A stretch of DNA of 64,000 nucleotides from Qipengyuania seohaensis (GTDB taxonomy: Bacteria; Pseudomonadota; Alphaproteobacteria; Sphingomonadales; Sphingomonadaceae). Each line of letters opens with the position of its first letter. Position 1 is the first letter of the stretch. Below, piece by piece: positions 18,454-26,987 of the stretch. The notes beneath the pieces are model-generated. The model had not been told where the DNA came from. It saw nothing but the letters and a program-made list of their open reading frames with translations, and did not search any database. The position numbers and the translations under genes are program-made. The DNA lies in contig NZ_CP024920.1 in NCBI RefSeq assembly GCF_002795865.1, positions 1,337,001-1,401,000 of the forward strand, in the 5' to 3' direction.

Positions 18454-19010
18454 AAGTACCCCCTGTAATCGGACAACCGCATCTCCGCGATAATCGAATG
18501 GCTCGAAGCGAGCTGTTCGTATGTGCCCAGCATCACCATCCCCAGCTCCCCCGCTACCGCGCGCAGATTTCGAACGTCCTGCTTCAACGCGGTCTCGTAC
18601 ATTTCCAACGCGACGCCGCCGTGCTGCACAACTTCGAATTGAGAGCCCAGTATGTACACGATTTCACTACGTAAATTGAGCTTTGACAGATAAACGAGAT
18701 TGAGAAAAGACGCGCCGTCGGCCTTCACGTTGGGCACGAGAAATTTGCCTTCGCTCAAATTTGCATCCGCTATGAAATCGCGCATCCGCTGGCGAACGGG
18801 ACCTGCACCCCCCGCAGGTTGCAGGAAGCGGCAGTTCCTGCCGAGCGCTTCCTTGGCCGAATAGCCTGTCATGGCGGTGAAGGCCTTGTTCACGCCGACA
18901 AGCGGAGCATCTTTCATGCGTAGATCGGCGAGCGAGAGCGAAACCTTGCTCTTGTCGAGCACGGTCCCCAGAGCTTTCGGAAGCTCCCCGTCTTTATCCA
19001 GCCACTGCAC
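18450..19010 (-). CDS. LOV-domain blue-light photoreceptor (stand-alone)
   Basis: A 186-residue PAS protein with all hallmarks of a flavin-binding LOV domain. The photoactive cysteine is Cys60 in GRNCRFLQ. The flavin-ring residues Asn94 (PNVKADG) and Asn104 (FLNLVYLS) are present, as is Gln124 (ILGSQFEV), the residue that flips on adduct formation. It forms a reversible Cys-FMN adduct in blue light in known LOV proteins. The loop after Cys60 is glycine-rich and unusual (QPAGGAG). Residues 131-186 look helical and hold no recognisable output domain, so signalling is probably by protein contact with the kinase encoded by the overlapping next gene. The start is GTG 19010 with GGAG ten bases upstream; no nearby ATG gives a complete domain. 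Confidence 0.9.
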   Translation of the reverse strand: MQWLDKDGELPKALGTVLDKSKVSLSLADLRMKDAPLVGVNKAFTAMTGYSAKEALGRNCRFLQPAGGAGPVRQRMRDFIADANLSEGKFLVPNVKADGASFLNLVYLSKLNLRSEIVYILGSQFEVVQHGGVALEMYETALKQDVRNLRAVAGELGMVMLGTYEQLASSHSIIAEMRLSDYRGYL

Positions 19011-19139
19011 TGATCACGCTCTCCGACCGCCCGGATTCTTCCGGTGCAGACCAAGACGTTTAAGCACATGGCGGTGCAGGAACAAGCGGCCACGCGAGGG
19101 TGCGGGAATTTTGTGCCTTGTCGGAAAAACAGGGACTGA

Positions 19140-19226
19140 TGGTGCGGTCGAGAAGACTCGAACTTCCACGGCCTTGCGGCCACAACGACCTCAACGTTGC
19201 GCGTCTACCAGTTCCGCCACGACCGC
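19140..19226 (-). tRNA. tRNA-Leu(GAG)
   Basis: On the minus strand this is an 87-base class II tRNA with an encoded 3' CCA. The acceptor stem is GCGGTCG paired with CGACCGC, and the discriminator base is A. The anticodon stem CAACG/CGTTG encloses the loop TTGAGGT, giving anticodon GAG (bases 19190-19192), which reads CUC and CUU leucine codons. A long variable arm (TGGCCGCAAGGCCGT region) and the TTCGAGT T-loop are present. It stands alone between the LOV gene and the zinc-ribbon gene. Confidence 0.97.
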
Positions 19227-19340
19227 ACACAGTCAAATCCGGTAGCGAATCCCGCATGCGCAGGAGGCGTGCTACCGCCGGTAGGAGCGCGCCACTAGCA
19301 GCGAGATTGCGCCCCCGCAAGCACCTTGTTCATGCAAACT

Positions 19341-20186
19341 CTAAAGCGGCGCCCAACCCACGTCGGCATAGACCGCATTGCGCGGCACCTGCGTGCTGGC
19401 CTCGTCGATCGTCACCGTCTCGCCCGGCGCCAGGGTCGGCTGCGGCGGCTGGACTATCCAGGTGAAGACCTGGTCTTCGCGCTCATTCAGCATGACGATC
19501 TGGATCGGCGGAAGGTCACGGCTTTCGCGGGAGGTGTTTTCAACCTCGATGCGGGCGGAAAAGAGGTAGGTCTTGTTCTCAAGTTCGCGCCAGCTTTGTG
19601 CTTCGGGAGGGAAGCGCAATTCGAGATCCGGTTGCGCCTGGCCGAAGGTCGGCTTGTCGACCGGCCACCAGGACGGCGTTCCGAATTGCGTGATCGCGAC
19701 CACCGCCCCCAGTGCCAGAACCGCAAAGATCGCCGCAGCCCAGGTCCACAGTTTCATCATGTTGCGGCGCGGACGGAAAGGCGGCGAATGATCGAAGCGC
19801 GAAACGAAGTCGTCTTCATCATCGTCGGCATAAACCGGCGGGGCAGTTTCTTGCCGGTCGTAGGACGGAGGCGGGGCTTCATCGAAATCGGGCGCGTCCT
19901 GCTCGTCTTCGTCTCCGACAGGCGCATCGGCCTCATCTTCGTTGAAGGTAAAGCCCGGCTTGGCCTCGGCACCGGCTTCCCCGGCCGGTCGCGGGGCAGA
20001 AGCGGCTGGTGGCGGTGCTGGCGGTGGCGCCGCCGCAGCTTCGCTCGCCTGCACGCCCGCTACATCGGCGCCGTCCTGGAACCAGGAATGCTTGCATTTG
20101 GCGCAGCGGACGGTGCGTCCATCCACACCGATGGCGTTGTCCGGAACGACATAACGCGTGCTACAGGCGGGACAGGCGATAATCAT
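19341..20186 (-). CDS. Zinc-ribbon (MJ0042-type) single-pass membrane protein
   Basis: A 281-residue protein with an N-terminal zinc ribbon (CPACSTRYVV ... VRCAKCKHSW, two CxxC knuckles) followed by a Pro/Ala-rich and then strongly acidic linker (about 60-145). One transmembrane helix follows (around 155-175, WTWAAAIFAVLALGAVVAI), then a C-terminal domain of about 100 residues resembling the FxLyD/DUF3426 beta-sandwich found in such proteins. The function is unknown; the topology puts the ribbon in the cytosol and the beta domain in the periplasm. I chose ATG 20186 because it starts just before the ribbon; an upstream in-frame extension is not supported. It diverges from ftsE, so a shared promoter region of 159 bases lies between them. 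Confidence 0.8.
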   Translation of the reverse strand: MIIACPACSTRYVVPDNAIGVDGRTVRCAKCKHSWFQDGADVAGVQASEAAAAPPPAPPPAASAPRPAGEAGAEAKPGFTFNEDEADAPVGDEDEQDAPDFDEAPPPSYDRQETAPPVYADDDEDDFVSRFDHSPPFRPRRNMMKLWTWAAAIFAVLALGAVVAITQFGTPSWWPVDKPTFGQAQPDLELRFPPEAQSWRELENKTYLFSARIEVENTSRESRDLPPIQIVMLNEREDQVFTWIVQPPQPTLAPGETVTIDEASTQVPRNAVYADVGWAPL

Positions 20187-20345
20187 GGTGGATGAAAGCC
20201 TTACGCATTGGGGTGAATCGCGACAAGCTGCGCATCTGTGCGTGAAAGGCCCAAGCGGCTTTTTTCCACATCGAAGGGCGGTTATAGGCCCCAATTGGAC
20301 GATGTCGGCCCTAAATCACCTCTTTTTCTCGGCGAAACCAGGCCG

Positions 20346-21077
20346 ATGAGCGCGAACGAAAGCGCAATTGTGCAGTTCGACAACGTCGGATTGCGTTACG
20401 GCACCGAGCGCGAGGTGCTGTCGAATATTTCTTTCACGCTGTTTCCGGGTCGGTTCTATTTCCTCACCGGCGCCAGCGGGGCCGGCAAGACTTCGCTCCT
20501 GAAACTGCTCTATCTCGCCCAGCGACCCTCGCGCGGGGGAATGCGCATGTTCGGCACAGATGTGATCACCATGCCGCGGGGCGATCTGCCCGGGCTGCGC
20601 CGCCGGATGGGCGTGGTGTTCCAGGACTTCCGGCTGGTCGACCACCTGTCCGCTTTCGACAACGTGGCCTTGCCGCTGCGCGTGTCGGGTGTGCGCGAAA
20701 ACGATCTGACCGGCCCGGTCAACGACATGCTGGAGTGGGTAGGCCTCGGCCACCGTGCCGATGCACGGCCTGCAACGCTATCGGGCGGCGAACAGCAGCG
20801 CGTAGCCATCGCGCGCGCCGTCATTGCCAGGCCCGAGATCCTGGTCGCCGACGAACCTACCGGCAACGTCGATCCCGAAATGGCACTCAAGCTGATCCGC
20901 CTGTTCGAGGCGCTCAACCGCCTCGGCACAACCGTAGTGGTCGCGACTCACGATTACCAGCTCATCCGCAAAGTGCCCGAAAGTCTCATCATGCGGCTCG
21001 ACAAGGGCACGCTGTCCGACCCGACCGGTGCGCTGCGCTATCCTCCCAAACGATCGCCCAGCGGGGTGGAGGCATGA
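20346..21077 (+). CDS. ftsE: Cell division ATP-binding protein FtsE
   Basis: A 243-residue ABC ATPase that works with FtsX at the septum to activate peptidoglycan hydrolases. Motifs in order are Walker [16 protein letters not shown], the Q-loop [10 protein letters not shown], signature [14 protein letters not shown], Walker [13 protein letters not shown] and the switch ATHD. The length is slightly above the usual 222 because of a short C-terminal tail. The ATG at 20346 begins the conserved N-terminus. The stop overlaps the ftsX start (ATGA), as is usual for this pair. Confidence 0.94.
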   Translation: MSANESAIVQFDNVGLRYGTEREVLSNISFTLFPGRFYFLTGASGAGKTSLLKLLYLAQRPSRGGMRMFGTDVITMPRGDLPGLRRRMGVVFQDFRLVDHLSAFDNVALPLRVSGVRENDLTGPVNDMLEWVGLGHRADARPATLSGGEQQRVAIARAVIARPEILVADEPTGNVDPEMALKLIRLFEALNRLGTTVVVATHDYQLIRKVPESLIMRLDKGTLSDPTGALRYPPKRSPSGVEA

Positions 21078-22009
21078 CGAAAAAACCGCCCACGATCGGA
21101 CGCACCGTGGATAGGGGCCTTGCCCCGTTTCGCGGACGCCGCGCGGCCAGCCTGTTGCCGCGCACCCGGCTCGGCGGTCCGGTGCCGTGGGTCATCGCCA
21201 TCATGGTCGCCCTTACTGTCCTCGCGGCGGGGGGCGCACTGGCCCTGTCCAATCTGGCCGCCAGCGCGCGCGGCGAACTGGCGGGCAGCGCTACGATCCA
21301 GATTATCGAGGCGGACGACGGCCTGCGTGCCGAGCAGGCACGGCGGATAGCAGCCTTGCTACGCGAAGATCCGGCAGTGACCGACCTGCGCATGGTCCCC
21401 GAAAGCGAAGTGGCCGAGTTGCTCGAACCGTGGCTCGGTTCCGGTGAAGCGGTAGAGGCGGTCCCCCTGCCCGCGCTCATCGACCTGCAACTGGCCCGCG
21501 AAGTCGACGACGCCGCGCTGGAGGAACTTGAAACGCGGATAGCGGCCTATGCCCCTTCGGCCCGGATCGACAGCCAGGAGACCTGGCTTGCCCCGGTGCT
21601 CGATGCACTCAGAACGCTGCAGGTCATGGCGGTCGCGCTGATCGTGCTACTTGCCTTTGCCGGCGTCGCCGCCGTCTGGCTGGCTGCCCGCAATGCCTTG
21701 GGCGGCAACCGGGACACGATAGAGATAGTCCACCTTCTCGGCGGAAGCGATGCCCAGATCGCCAGCGTTTTCCAGCGCTCGATCCTGCTCGACGCGTTGG
21801 TCGGGGGGCTGCTTGGGCTCGTTCTGGGTACCGGCGCGATCGTCATTCTGGCCGGACGTTTCGCGGCGCTCGATTCGGGGATGGTTGCAGGCGGGTCACT
21901 GTCCGCGGTGGATTGGGTCATATTGGCCATGGTGCCGCTTTTCGCCGTCGCCATTGCAGTCTACACGGCACGCATGACCGTCCTCGCATCCTTGCGGAAA
22001 TTGCTGTGA
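21074..22009 (+). CDS. ftsX: Cell division protein FtsX (permease-like)
   Basis: The membrane partner of FtsE, 311 residues. A cytosolic basic N-terminus of about 37 residues is followed by the first transmembrane helix (VPWVIAIMVALTVLAAGG), a periplasmic domain (about 60-170), and three further helices in the C-terminal third. The loop GGNRDTIEIVHLLGGSDAQI is the conserved FtsX cytosolic coupling motif. The FtsEX complex transmits ATP hydrolysis to septal peptidoglycan hydrolases through the periplasmic loop. The M23-type peptidase encoded much later in the window is one conceivable, unproven client. Its stop overlaps the next gene start (GTGA). Confidence 0.93.
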   Translation: MTKKPPTIGRTVDRGLAPFRGRRAASLLPRTRLGGPVPWVIAIMVALTVLAAGGALALSNLAASARGELAGSATIQIIEADDGLRAEQARRIAALLREDPAVTDLRMVPESEVAELLEPWLGSGEAVEAVPLPALIDLQLAREVDDAALEELETRIAAYAPSARIDSQETWLAPVLDALRTLQVMAVALIVLLAFAGVAAVWLAARNALGGNRDTIEIVHLLGGSDAQIASVFQRSILLDALVGGLLGLVLGTGAIVILAGRFAALDSGMVAGGSLSAVDWVILAMVPLFAVAIAVYTARMTVLASLRKLL

Positions 22010-22536
22010 TCCTTCGCTTCGTCGCCGCCCTCGTGCTGCTCTACACCTTCGGTTTTGTCGCCTTTTCGGTGACCCTGCCCTCGCCTGCGAAGGAAGTGGA
22101 GACCGATGCCGTCATCGTGCTGACCGGCGGACCGGGCCGTATCGCCCGCGGCCTCGAAGTCGTGGCCGAGGGGCAGGCCCGCGAACTGTTCGTTTCCGGA
22201 GTCGATCCCGAGGTGAAGGAAGCCGAATTCGCGGCGCAATTCGATGTCTCGCGCCGGGCGATGGATTGCTGCGTGACGCTGGGCTACCTCGCCGTCGACA
22301 CGCGCAGCAATGCCGGTGAAGTCGCGCAGTGGATGGAGGAGAAGGAATTTACCTCTGCCCGCCTCGTGACCACCGACTGGCACATGGCCCGCGCCTATTC
22401 CGAAGTTGCCGGGGTGCTGCCTGCCGAAACCAGGCTAGTCAGGGACGCAGTGCCATCCCACCCGGATCTGCAGACGCTGTTCCTCGAATACAACAAGCTC
22501 CTGGCGTCCGAAATTTCGCAGGGGCTGCCGGTCTGA
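22006..22536 (+). CDS. YdcF family (DUF218) membrane protein
   Basis: A 176-residue protein with one N-terminal hydrophobic helix (residues 3-22) and a DUF218 domain: DAVIVLTGGPGRIARGLEVV at its start, an ELFVSGV strand, the NAGEVAQW segment and TTDWHMARAYSE. DUF218 proteins (SanA, ElyC, YdcF) are linked to envelope integrity and lipid-carrier use, but their chemistry is unsettled. GTG 22006 is chosen because it overlaps the ftsX stop as GTGA and begins the membrane helix; a longer upstream reading would run inside ftsX. Operon membership with ftsEX and plsC supports an envelope role. Confidence 0.85.
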   Translation: MILRFVAALVLLYTFGFVAFSVTLPSPAKEVETDAVIVLTGGPGRIARGLEVVAEGQARELFVSGVDPEVKEAEFAAQFDVSRRAMDCCVTLGYLAVDTRSNAGEVAQWMEEKEFTSARLVTTDWHMARAYSEVAGVLPAETRLVRDAVPSHPDLQTLFLEYNKLLASEISQGLPV

Positions 22537-22540
22537 TCCG

Positions 22541-23221
22541 ATGATAGTCCTGCGCAATATCGCGTTCTACCTGGCGTTCTACTTCGGCTCGATCTTCATC
22601 ACTGCCGCAGCGCTCGCCAGCGTGCCCTTCTCGAAACCTGCATTTCGCAGGCGGGTGGAGGATTGGAGCGGGTGGCAGCGCTGGTGCATGCAGACCTTCC
22701 TAGGGATCGAGCTTGTCATCGAGGGCAGCCCAGTCGGCGAACCGGCGCTTTACGCGGTCAAGCACGAGAGTTTCTTCGAGGCCATCGACGCGCCGACACT
22801 GTTCGACAGCCCGGCCGTATTCGCAAAGAAGGAACTCCACGGCATTCCCGGATGGGGCCGCGCGGCGGCCGCCTATGGGCTGATTTTCGTTGCACGCGAA
22901 CAGGGCGCGAAGGCCCTGATGACAATGATCCGTTCGGCGAAGTCGCGCTCTGCCGACGGTCGCCCGCTGGTTATCTTCCCGGAAGGGACACGCGTCCCGC
23001 ATGGTGAGCGGCGGCGGCTGCAATCGGGCTTTGCCGGGATATACAAGATGATCGGCCTGCCCGTCGTGCCGGTCGCGGTGAACAGCGGTCCGCTGTATCA
23101 TCGCGGCCTCAAGAAGAAGGGCACGATCACCTATCGGTTCGGCGAGACGATCCCTGCAGGCCTGCCGCGCGACGAAGTGGAAGCACGGGTCCTCGACGCG
23201 ATCAACGCGCTCAACGACTGA
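22541..23221 (+). CDS. plsC: 1-acyl-sn-glycerol-3-phosphate acyltransferase
   Basis: A 226-residue membrane-bound acyltransferase that adds the second acyl chain to lysophosphatidic acid, making phosphatidic acid. The N-terminus is hydrophobic (about 5-30). The active-site block is AVKHESFFEAID, i.e. His followed four residues later by Glu instead of the usual Asp of HX4D; some alphaproteobacterial members share Glu here. The glycerol-phosphate binding motif FPEGTRVPHG and the later PVVPVAVNSG block are intact. It follows ydcF by four bases and ends directly against the convergent tyrC stop, closing the ftsEX-ydcF-plsC unit. Confidence 0.92.
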   Translation: MIVLRNIAFYLAFYFGSIFITAAALASVPFSKPAFRRRVEDWSGWQRWCMQTFLGIELVIEGSPVGEPALYAVKHESFFEAIDAPTLFDSPAVFAKKELHGIPGWGRAAAAYGLIFVAREQGAKALMTMIRSAKSRSADGRPLVIFPEGTRVPHGERRRLQSGFAGIYKMIGLPVVPVAVNSGPLYHRGLKKKGTITYRFGETIPAGLPRDEVEARVLDAINALND

Positions 23222-24127
23222 TCAGTGATCCGACCGGCCGAAGTCCGGCCGTGCGTCGTCCTGCCCCTCTTCGATGATCGACCGGCGGATCGTGCGTGTT
23301 CGGTCGAACAGGTCGTGCAGCGTATCGCCATCGCCATTGCGGATCGCGCGCTGGAGCGCGGTGAGGTCTTCGGTGAAACGCCCCAGCACTTCGAGCACTG
23401 CATCGCGGTTCGACAGGAATACGTCGCGCCACATGACGGGGTTCGACGCGGCGATGCGGGTGAAATCGCGGAAGCCGCCTGCGGAGTATTTGATGACCTC
23501 ACCCCGCGTCACATCCTCCAGGTCCGAGGCGGTGCCCACGATGGTGTAGGCAATGAGGTGGGGAATGTGGCTCGTCACGGCGAGGACGAGGTCATGGTGC
23601 GCGGCATCCATGATCTCTACCTTCGCGCCAAGCGCTTCCCAGAACACGGCGAGGTCGGCGACAGCCTCTTCGGGGGCATTTTCTGGCGGCGTGACGATGC
23701 ACCAGCGATGCCGGAACAGTTCGGCAAACCCTGCTTCCGGACCGCTTTTCTCCGTGCCGGCGACAGGGTGCGCAGGAATGACCGTGGCATCCGGGAGAGC
23801 TTTGGCAAGGGCCGCCGCAACGCTCGCCTTGGAGGAGCCCACGTCGCTGACGATTGCGCCCGCCTTCAGCGCACCCGAGATCGCGCGCGCGGCTTTTTCC
23901 ATCGCGCCGACGGGCACACACAGCACCACCAGATCGGCATCCGCAACCGCATCGCTGGCCGTTTCGCATACCGCACCCACCAGCCCCCGCTCAGCGGCAC
24001 GCACTCGGACATCGGGATCGGCATCCCATCCCGTGGTGGCGATATGCGGGGCCATCTTGCCCGCAGCCAGTCCGATCGACCCGCCGATGAGGCCAAGACC
24101 GATGATGGCGACGCGCTCTATAGTCAC
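23222..24127 (-). CDS. tyrC: Prephenate / arogenate dehydrogenase
   Basis: A 301-residue NAD(P)-dependent enzyme of tyrosine synthesis that oxidatively decarboxylates prephenate or arogenate. The Rossmann motif is IIGLGLIGGSIGLA. The catalytic region shows AHPVAGTEKSGPEAG, and the conserved AVTSHIPHLIAYTIV segment lies downstream. There is no chorismate mutase domain, so it is the monofunctional type. The start is GTG at 24127, overlapping the hisC stop as GTGA; the hisC-tyrC arrangement is common in alphaproteobacteria, where the aminotransferase can serve both histidine and aromatic pathways. Confidence 0.92.
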   Translation of the reverse strand: MTIERVAIIGLGLIGGSIGLAAGKMAPHIATTGWDADPDVRVRAAERGLVGAVCETASDAVADADLVVLCVPVGAMEKAARAISGALKAGAIVSDVGSSKASVAAALAKALPDATVIPAHPVAGTEKSGPEAGFAELFRHRWCIVTPPENAPEEAVADLAVFWEALGAKVEIMDAAHHDLVLAVTSHIPHLIAYTIVGTASDLEDVTRGEVIKYSAGGFRDFTRIAASNPVMWRDVFLSNRDAVLEVLGRFTEDLTALQRAIRNGDGDTLHDLFDRTRTIRRSIIEEGQDDARPDFGRSDH

Positions 24128-25242
24128 GCCGCAGCCTCACACGCCTTGGCGAGGATGGCGGCGATCTCGCCCATCTGCTCGCGCGTGCCGATAGTGATCC
24201 TCAGCGCATGAGGAAGGCCCTGTGAGGGCAAGTGCCGTACGGCATATCCCCCTTCGGCCAATGCCTCCAATGCGGCATCTGCGCTCAGCGCGCCTTCGAA
24301 CAGGACGAGCACGAAATTCGCCTCGCTCGGCTTGGCCCTGAGGCCGTGATTGCCGAGCGCCGCTATCTGGCGCTCGAAAGCATCGCGCGCGGCCAGATTT
24401 TCTTCGCAGGACTTGCGGACGAAAGCCATGTCGCCGACTGCTGCCAGAGCCGCGCGTTGCCCAGCCGCCGTGACATTGAAAGCGCCGCGCAGGCGGTTGA
24501 GCGCGCCGACGATTTCCGGCGCCCCGGTGGCCCAGCCGATGCGCTCCCCCGCAAGGCCGAAAGCCTTGGAAAAAGTCCGCGTGACGAGAACGTTGTCATG
24601 CTGCGCCGCCAGCTCCATCCCGCCATCGTCGAGGCCGGAGGCCAGGTATTCGACATAGGCATGGTCGATCACCAGCAGCACATCGCGCGGCAGGCCATCG
24701 TGGAGCCGCGCGACCTCGCCACGATCAAGCCATGTGCCGACCGGATTGTTCGGATTGTCGAGGAGGACCACGCGGGTCTTGTCGGTTACCGCGGCCAGCA
24801 GGGCATCGACGCTGGGCGCATGATCATCATCATCTGCGTAAACGATCTCTGCGCCCACCTTTGCCGCGAGCAGCGGGTAGAGCGAAAATGAGTAGCGCGC
24901 GCACACGACCTCGTCGCCCGGGCCCGCATAGGCCTGGACCGCGCCATGCAGCAGCTCTCCGGATCCTGCCCCGCACACGATGCGCGACGCATCGATTCCG
25001 TGGGCCGCGCCAAGTGCTTCGCGCAGGGCAGTGCTGTCGGGATCGGGATAAAGTGCCGGATTGCCGATATCGCTCAGCGCTTGAAGCGCGAGCGGGCTGC
25101 AGCCGTGCGGGTTCTCATTGGCCGAAAGCTTGACCAGCTCGCGCCCGTCGCTGCCTTTCGACTTGCCCGGCACATAGGCATGGATGCCCTCGATCCAGGG
25201 CTTTATTGTCGGGCGGGCGGCGCTGTCGGCTGTGTCTGTCAT
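24124..25242 (-). CDS. hisC: Histidinol-phosphate aminotransferase
   Basis: A 372-residue PLP enzyme (fold type I) converting imidazole-acetol phosphate and glutamate to histidinol phosphate, and in this context possibly also prephenate or phenylpyruvate. Visible elements are LVKLSANENPHGCSPLAL at the N-terminus, LLDNPNNPVGTWL, the Asp-x-Ala-Tyr strand IDHAYVEYL, and the Schiff-base lysine in TRTFSKAFGLAGERIGW. I placed the start at ATG 25242; the open frame continues upstream but there it only shadows metX on the other strand. It is translationally coupled to tyrC and diverges from metX with 69 bases between them. Confidence 0.93.
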   Translation of the reverse strand: MTDTADSAARPTIKPWIEGIHAYVPGKSKGSDGRELVKLSANENPHGCSPLALQALSDIGNPALYPDPDSTALREALGAAHGIDASRIVCGAGSGELLHGAVQAYAGPGDEVVCARYSFSLYPLLAAKVGAEIVYADDDDHAPSVDALLAAVTDKTRVVLLDNPNNPVGTWLDRGEVARLHDGLPRDVLLVIDHAYVEYLASGLDDGGMELAAQHDNVLVTRTFSKAFGLAGERIGWATGAPEIVGALNRLRGAFNVTAAGQRAALAAVGDMAFVRKSCEENLAARDAFERQIAALGNHGLRAKPSEANFVLVLFEGALSADAALEALAEGGYAVRHLPSQGLPHALRITIGTREQMGEIAAILAKACEAAA

Positions 25243-25311
25243 TGCGGCTTGTTCGCATGAAAGAAAAACGGCCCTTCGACAAGCACCTGCCTTGGCTGTA
25301 GAGGCCAAGGA

Positions 25312-26403
25312 ATGGCCGGGGCGTCCCAAGTTTTGCAATTGACCGATCCACTGCCGCTCGACGGCGGGGGCGAGTTGCACGGTGCCGAGATTGCATTTGA
25401 GACCTATGGGACGCTGGCCGGTGATGGTTCGAACGCGATCCTGCTCTGCCACGCGCTGACCGGCGACCAGTATGTCGCATCGACCCATCCGGTAACCGGC
25501 AAGCCCGGCTGGTGGGAGCGCATGGTCGGACCCGGAAAGCCCATCGACACGGATCGCTATTTCGTGGTCTGCGCCAACGTCGTCGGCAGCTGCATGGGCT
25601 CGACCGGCCCGGCGAGCGAAGCGCTCGACGGCAAGCCTTATGCTATGCGCTTTCCCGTTATCACGATCCGCGACATGGTGCGCGGCCTCGTCGCACTGCT
25701 CGACGGGCTCGGCATCGAAAAGCTGCACGCGGTGGTCGGCGGATCGATGGGCGGGATGCAGGCGCTGAGCCTTGCCGCCAACTGGCCGGACCGGGCCGAA
25801 CGCGTGCTCGTGATCGCATCGACCAGCCGTCATTCGGCGCAGAACATCGCCTTCCACGAACTCGGCCGACAAGCCGTCATGGCCGATCCCAATTGGCACC
25901 AGGGCGATTATTACGCGCAGGAGAGCCAGCCCGACAGCGGCCTTGCCGTCGCCCGCATGGCCGCGCACATCACCTATCTTTCCGAGGAAGCGCTGACCGG
26001 CAAGTTCGGGCGCAATCTGCAGGATCGCGACACCAAGAGCTTCGGCTTCGATGCCGATTTCCAGGTCGAAAGCTATCTGCGCTACCAGGGCAGCGGTTTC
26101 ACGCGGCGGTTCGACGCCAATTCCTATCTCTATATTACGCGGGCGATGGACTATTTCGATTTGGCGGAAGAGCACGGGGGCAAGCTCGCCAATGCATTTG
26201 CCGGGACCGAGGCGCGCTTCTGCCTCGTCAGTTTCGACAGCGACTGGCTTTACCCGACAGCCGAAAGCCGCCACGTGGTGCATGCTTTGAATGCTGCGGG
26301 TGCGGCGGTGAGCTTCGTCGAATTGTCAGCCCCTCATGGACACGACAGCTTCCTGCTCGATGTCCCCGCACTCGACCGCGTGGTAAAGGGATTTATCGAG
26401 TGA
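25312..26403 (+). CDS. metX: Homoserine O-acetyltransferase
   Basis: A 363-residue alpha/beta hydrolase-fold enzyme that acylates homoserine for methionine synthesis. The N-terminal block [13 protein letters not shown], the signature [16 protein letters not shown] and the nucleophile elbow [11 protein letters not shown] are present; the catalytic Asp and His are likely in SFDSDWLYP and APHGHDSFL. Acetyl versus succinyl specificity cannot be settled by eye. The 69-base leader was checked for a SAM-II riboswitch and none was recognised. It overlaps metW by four bases (GTGA). Confidence 0.93.
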   Translation: MAGASQVLQLTDPLPLDGGGELHGAEIAFETYGTLAGDGSNAILLCHALTGDQYVASTHPVTGKPGWWERMVGPGKPIDTDRYFVVCANVVGSCMGSTGPASEALDGKPYAMRFPVITIRDMVRGLVALLDGLGIEKLHAVVGGSMGGMQALSLAANWPDRAERVLVIASTSRHSAQNIAFHELGRQAVMADPNWHQGDYYAQESQPDSGLAVARMAAHITYLSEEALTGKFGRNLQDRDTKSFGFDADFQVESYLRYQGSGFTRRFDANSYLYITRAMDYFDLAEEHGGKLANAFAGTEARFCLVSFDSDWLYPTAESRHVVHALNAAGAAVSFVELSAPHGHDSFLLDVPALDRVVKGFIE

Positions 26404-26987
26404 GCGCCCTTCGCCCCGACCTTGCCGCCATAGCCTCTGCGATCGAACCGGGCACCCGCGTGCTCGATATCGGCTGCGGCGACGGCGCCCTACTGGCCGA
26501 GCTTCGCGCAACCAAAAGCGTCGATGCGCGCGGAATCGAAATCGACGGCGGCTGCGTCGAACGCTGCGTGGCGCAAGGGCTTTCGGTGGTGCAGGGCGAT
26601 GCCGACAGCGCGCTCGCGGATTATCCGGACAAGGGCTTCGATTACACAGTCCTAAGCCAGACGCTGCAGACCGCGCGGCGGCCCGACCTCATGCTCGACC
26701 AGTTGCTGCGCGTGGGCAAGCAGGCCTTCGTCTCGTTTCCCAATTTCGCCCATTGGCGCACGCGCGGCGCGCTGATGTTCGGCGGACGCATGCCGGTCAC
26801 CCGCTCGATCCCGGTCAGCTGGTACGAGACGCAGAACATCCACCATGTGACCGTGAAAGACTTCCGCGAACTGGCACGCGAGAAGGATGCGCGGATCGAG
26901 CATGAATGGTTCTTCGCCAATGAGAAACCGGTTTCGGGCGCGGCGAACCTGCGCGCCGAATTCGCGGTGTTCCTGCTCAGCCGCTAG
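26400..26987 (+). CDS. metW: Methionine biosynthesis protein MetW
   Basis: A 195-residue SAM-dependent methyltransferase-fold protein that accompanies MetX and is thought to support its activity. Motif I is [15 protein letters not shown], the acidic strand end is [14 protein letters not shown], and the family-specific blocks [20 protein letters not shown] and [12 protein letters not shown] are all present. The start is GTG 26400, overlapping the metX stop. The 3' end overlaps the convergent DUF4126 gene by 11 bases. Confidence 0.93.
   Translation: MSALRPDLAAIASAIEPGTRVLDIGCGDGALLAELRATKSVDARGIEIDGGCVERCVAQGLSVVQGDADSALADYPDKGFDYTVLSQTLQTARRPDLMLDQLLRVGKQAFVSFPNFAHWRTRGALMFGGRMPVTRSIPVSWYETQNIHHVTVKDFRELAREKDARIEHEWFFANEKPVSGAANLRAEFAVFLLSR

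Noticed and set aside
25243..25311. A SAM riboswitch in the metX leader.
   Set aside because: Only 69 bases separate hisC and metX, and I could not find the conserved SAM-II core or pseudoknot pairing.
25243..26283. An in-frame N-terminal extension of hisC making a 719-residue protein.
   Set aside because: The extension lies antisense to metX, has no domain, and hisC is complete from ATG 25242.
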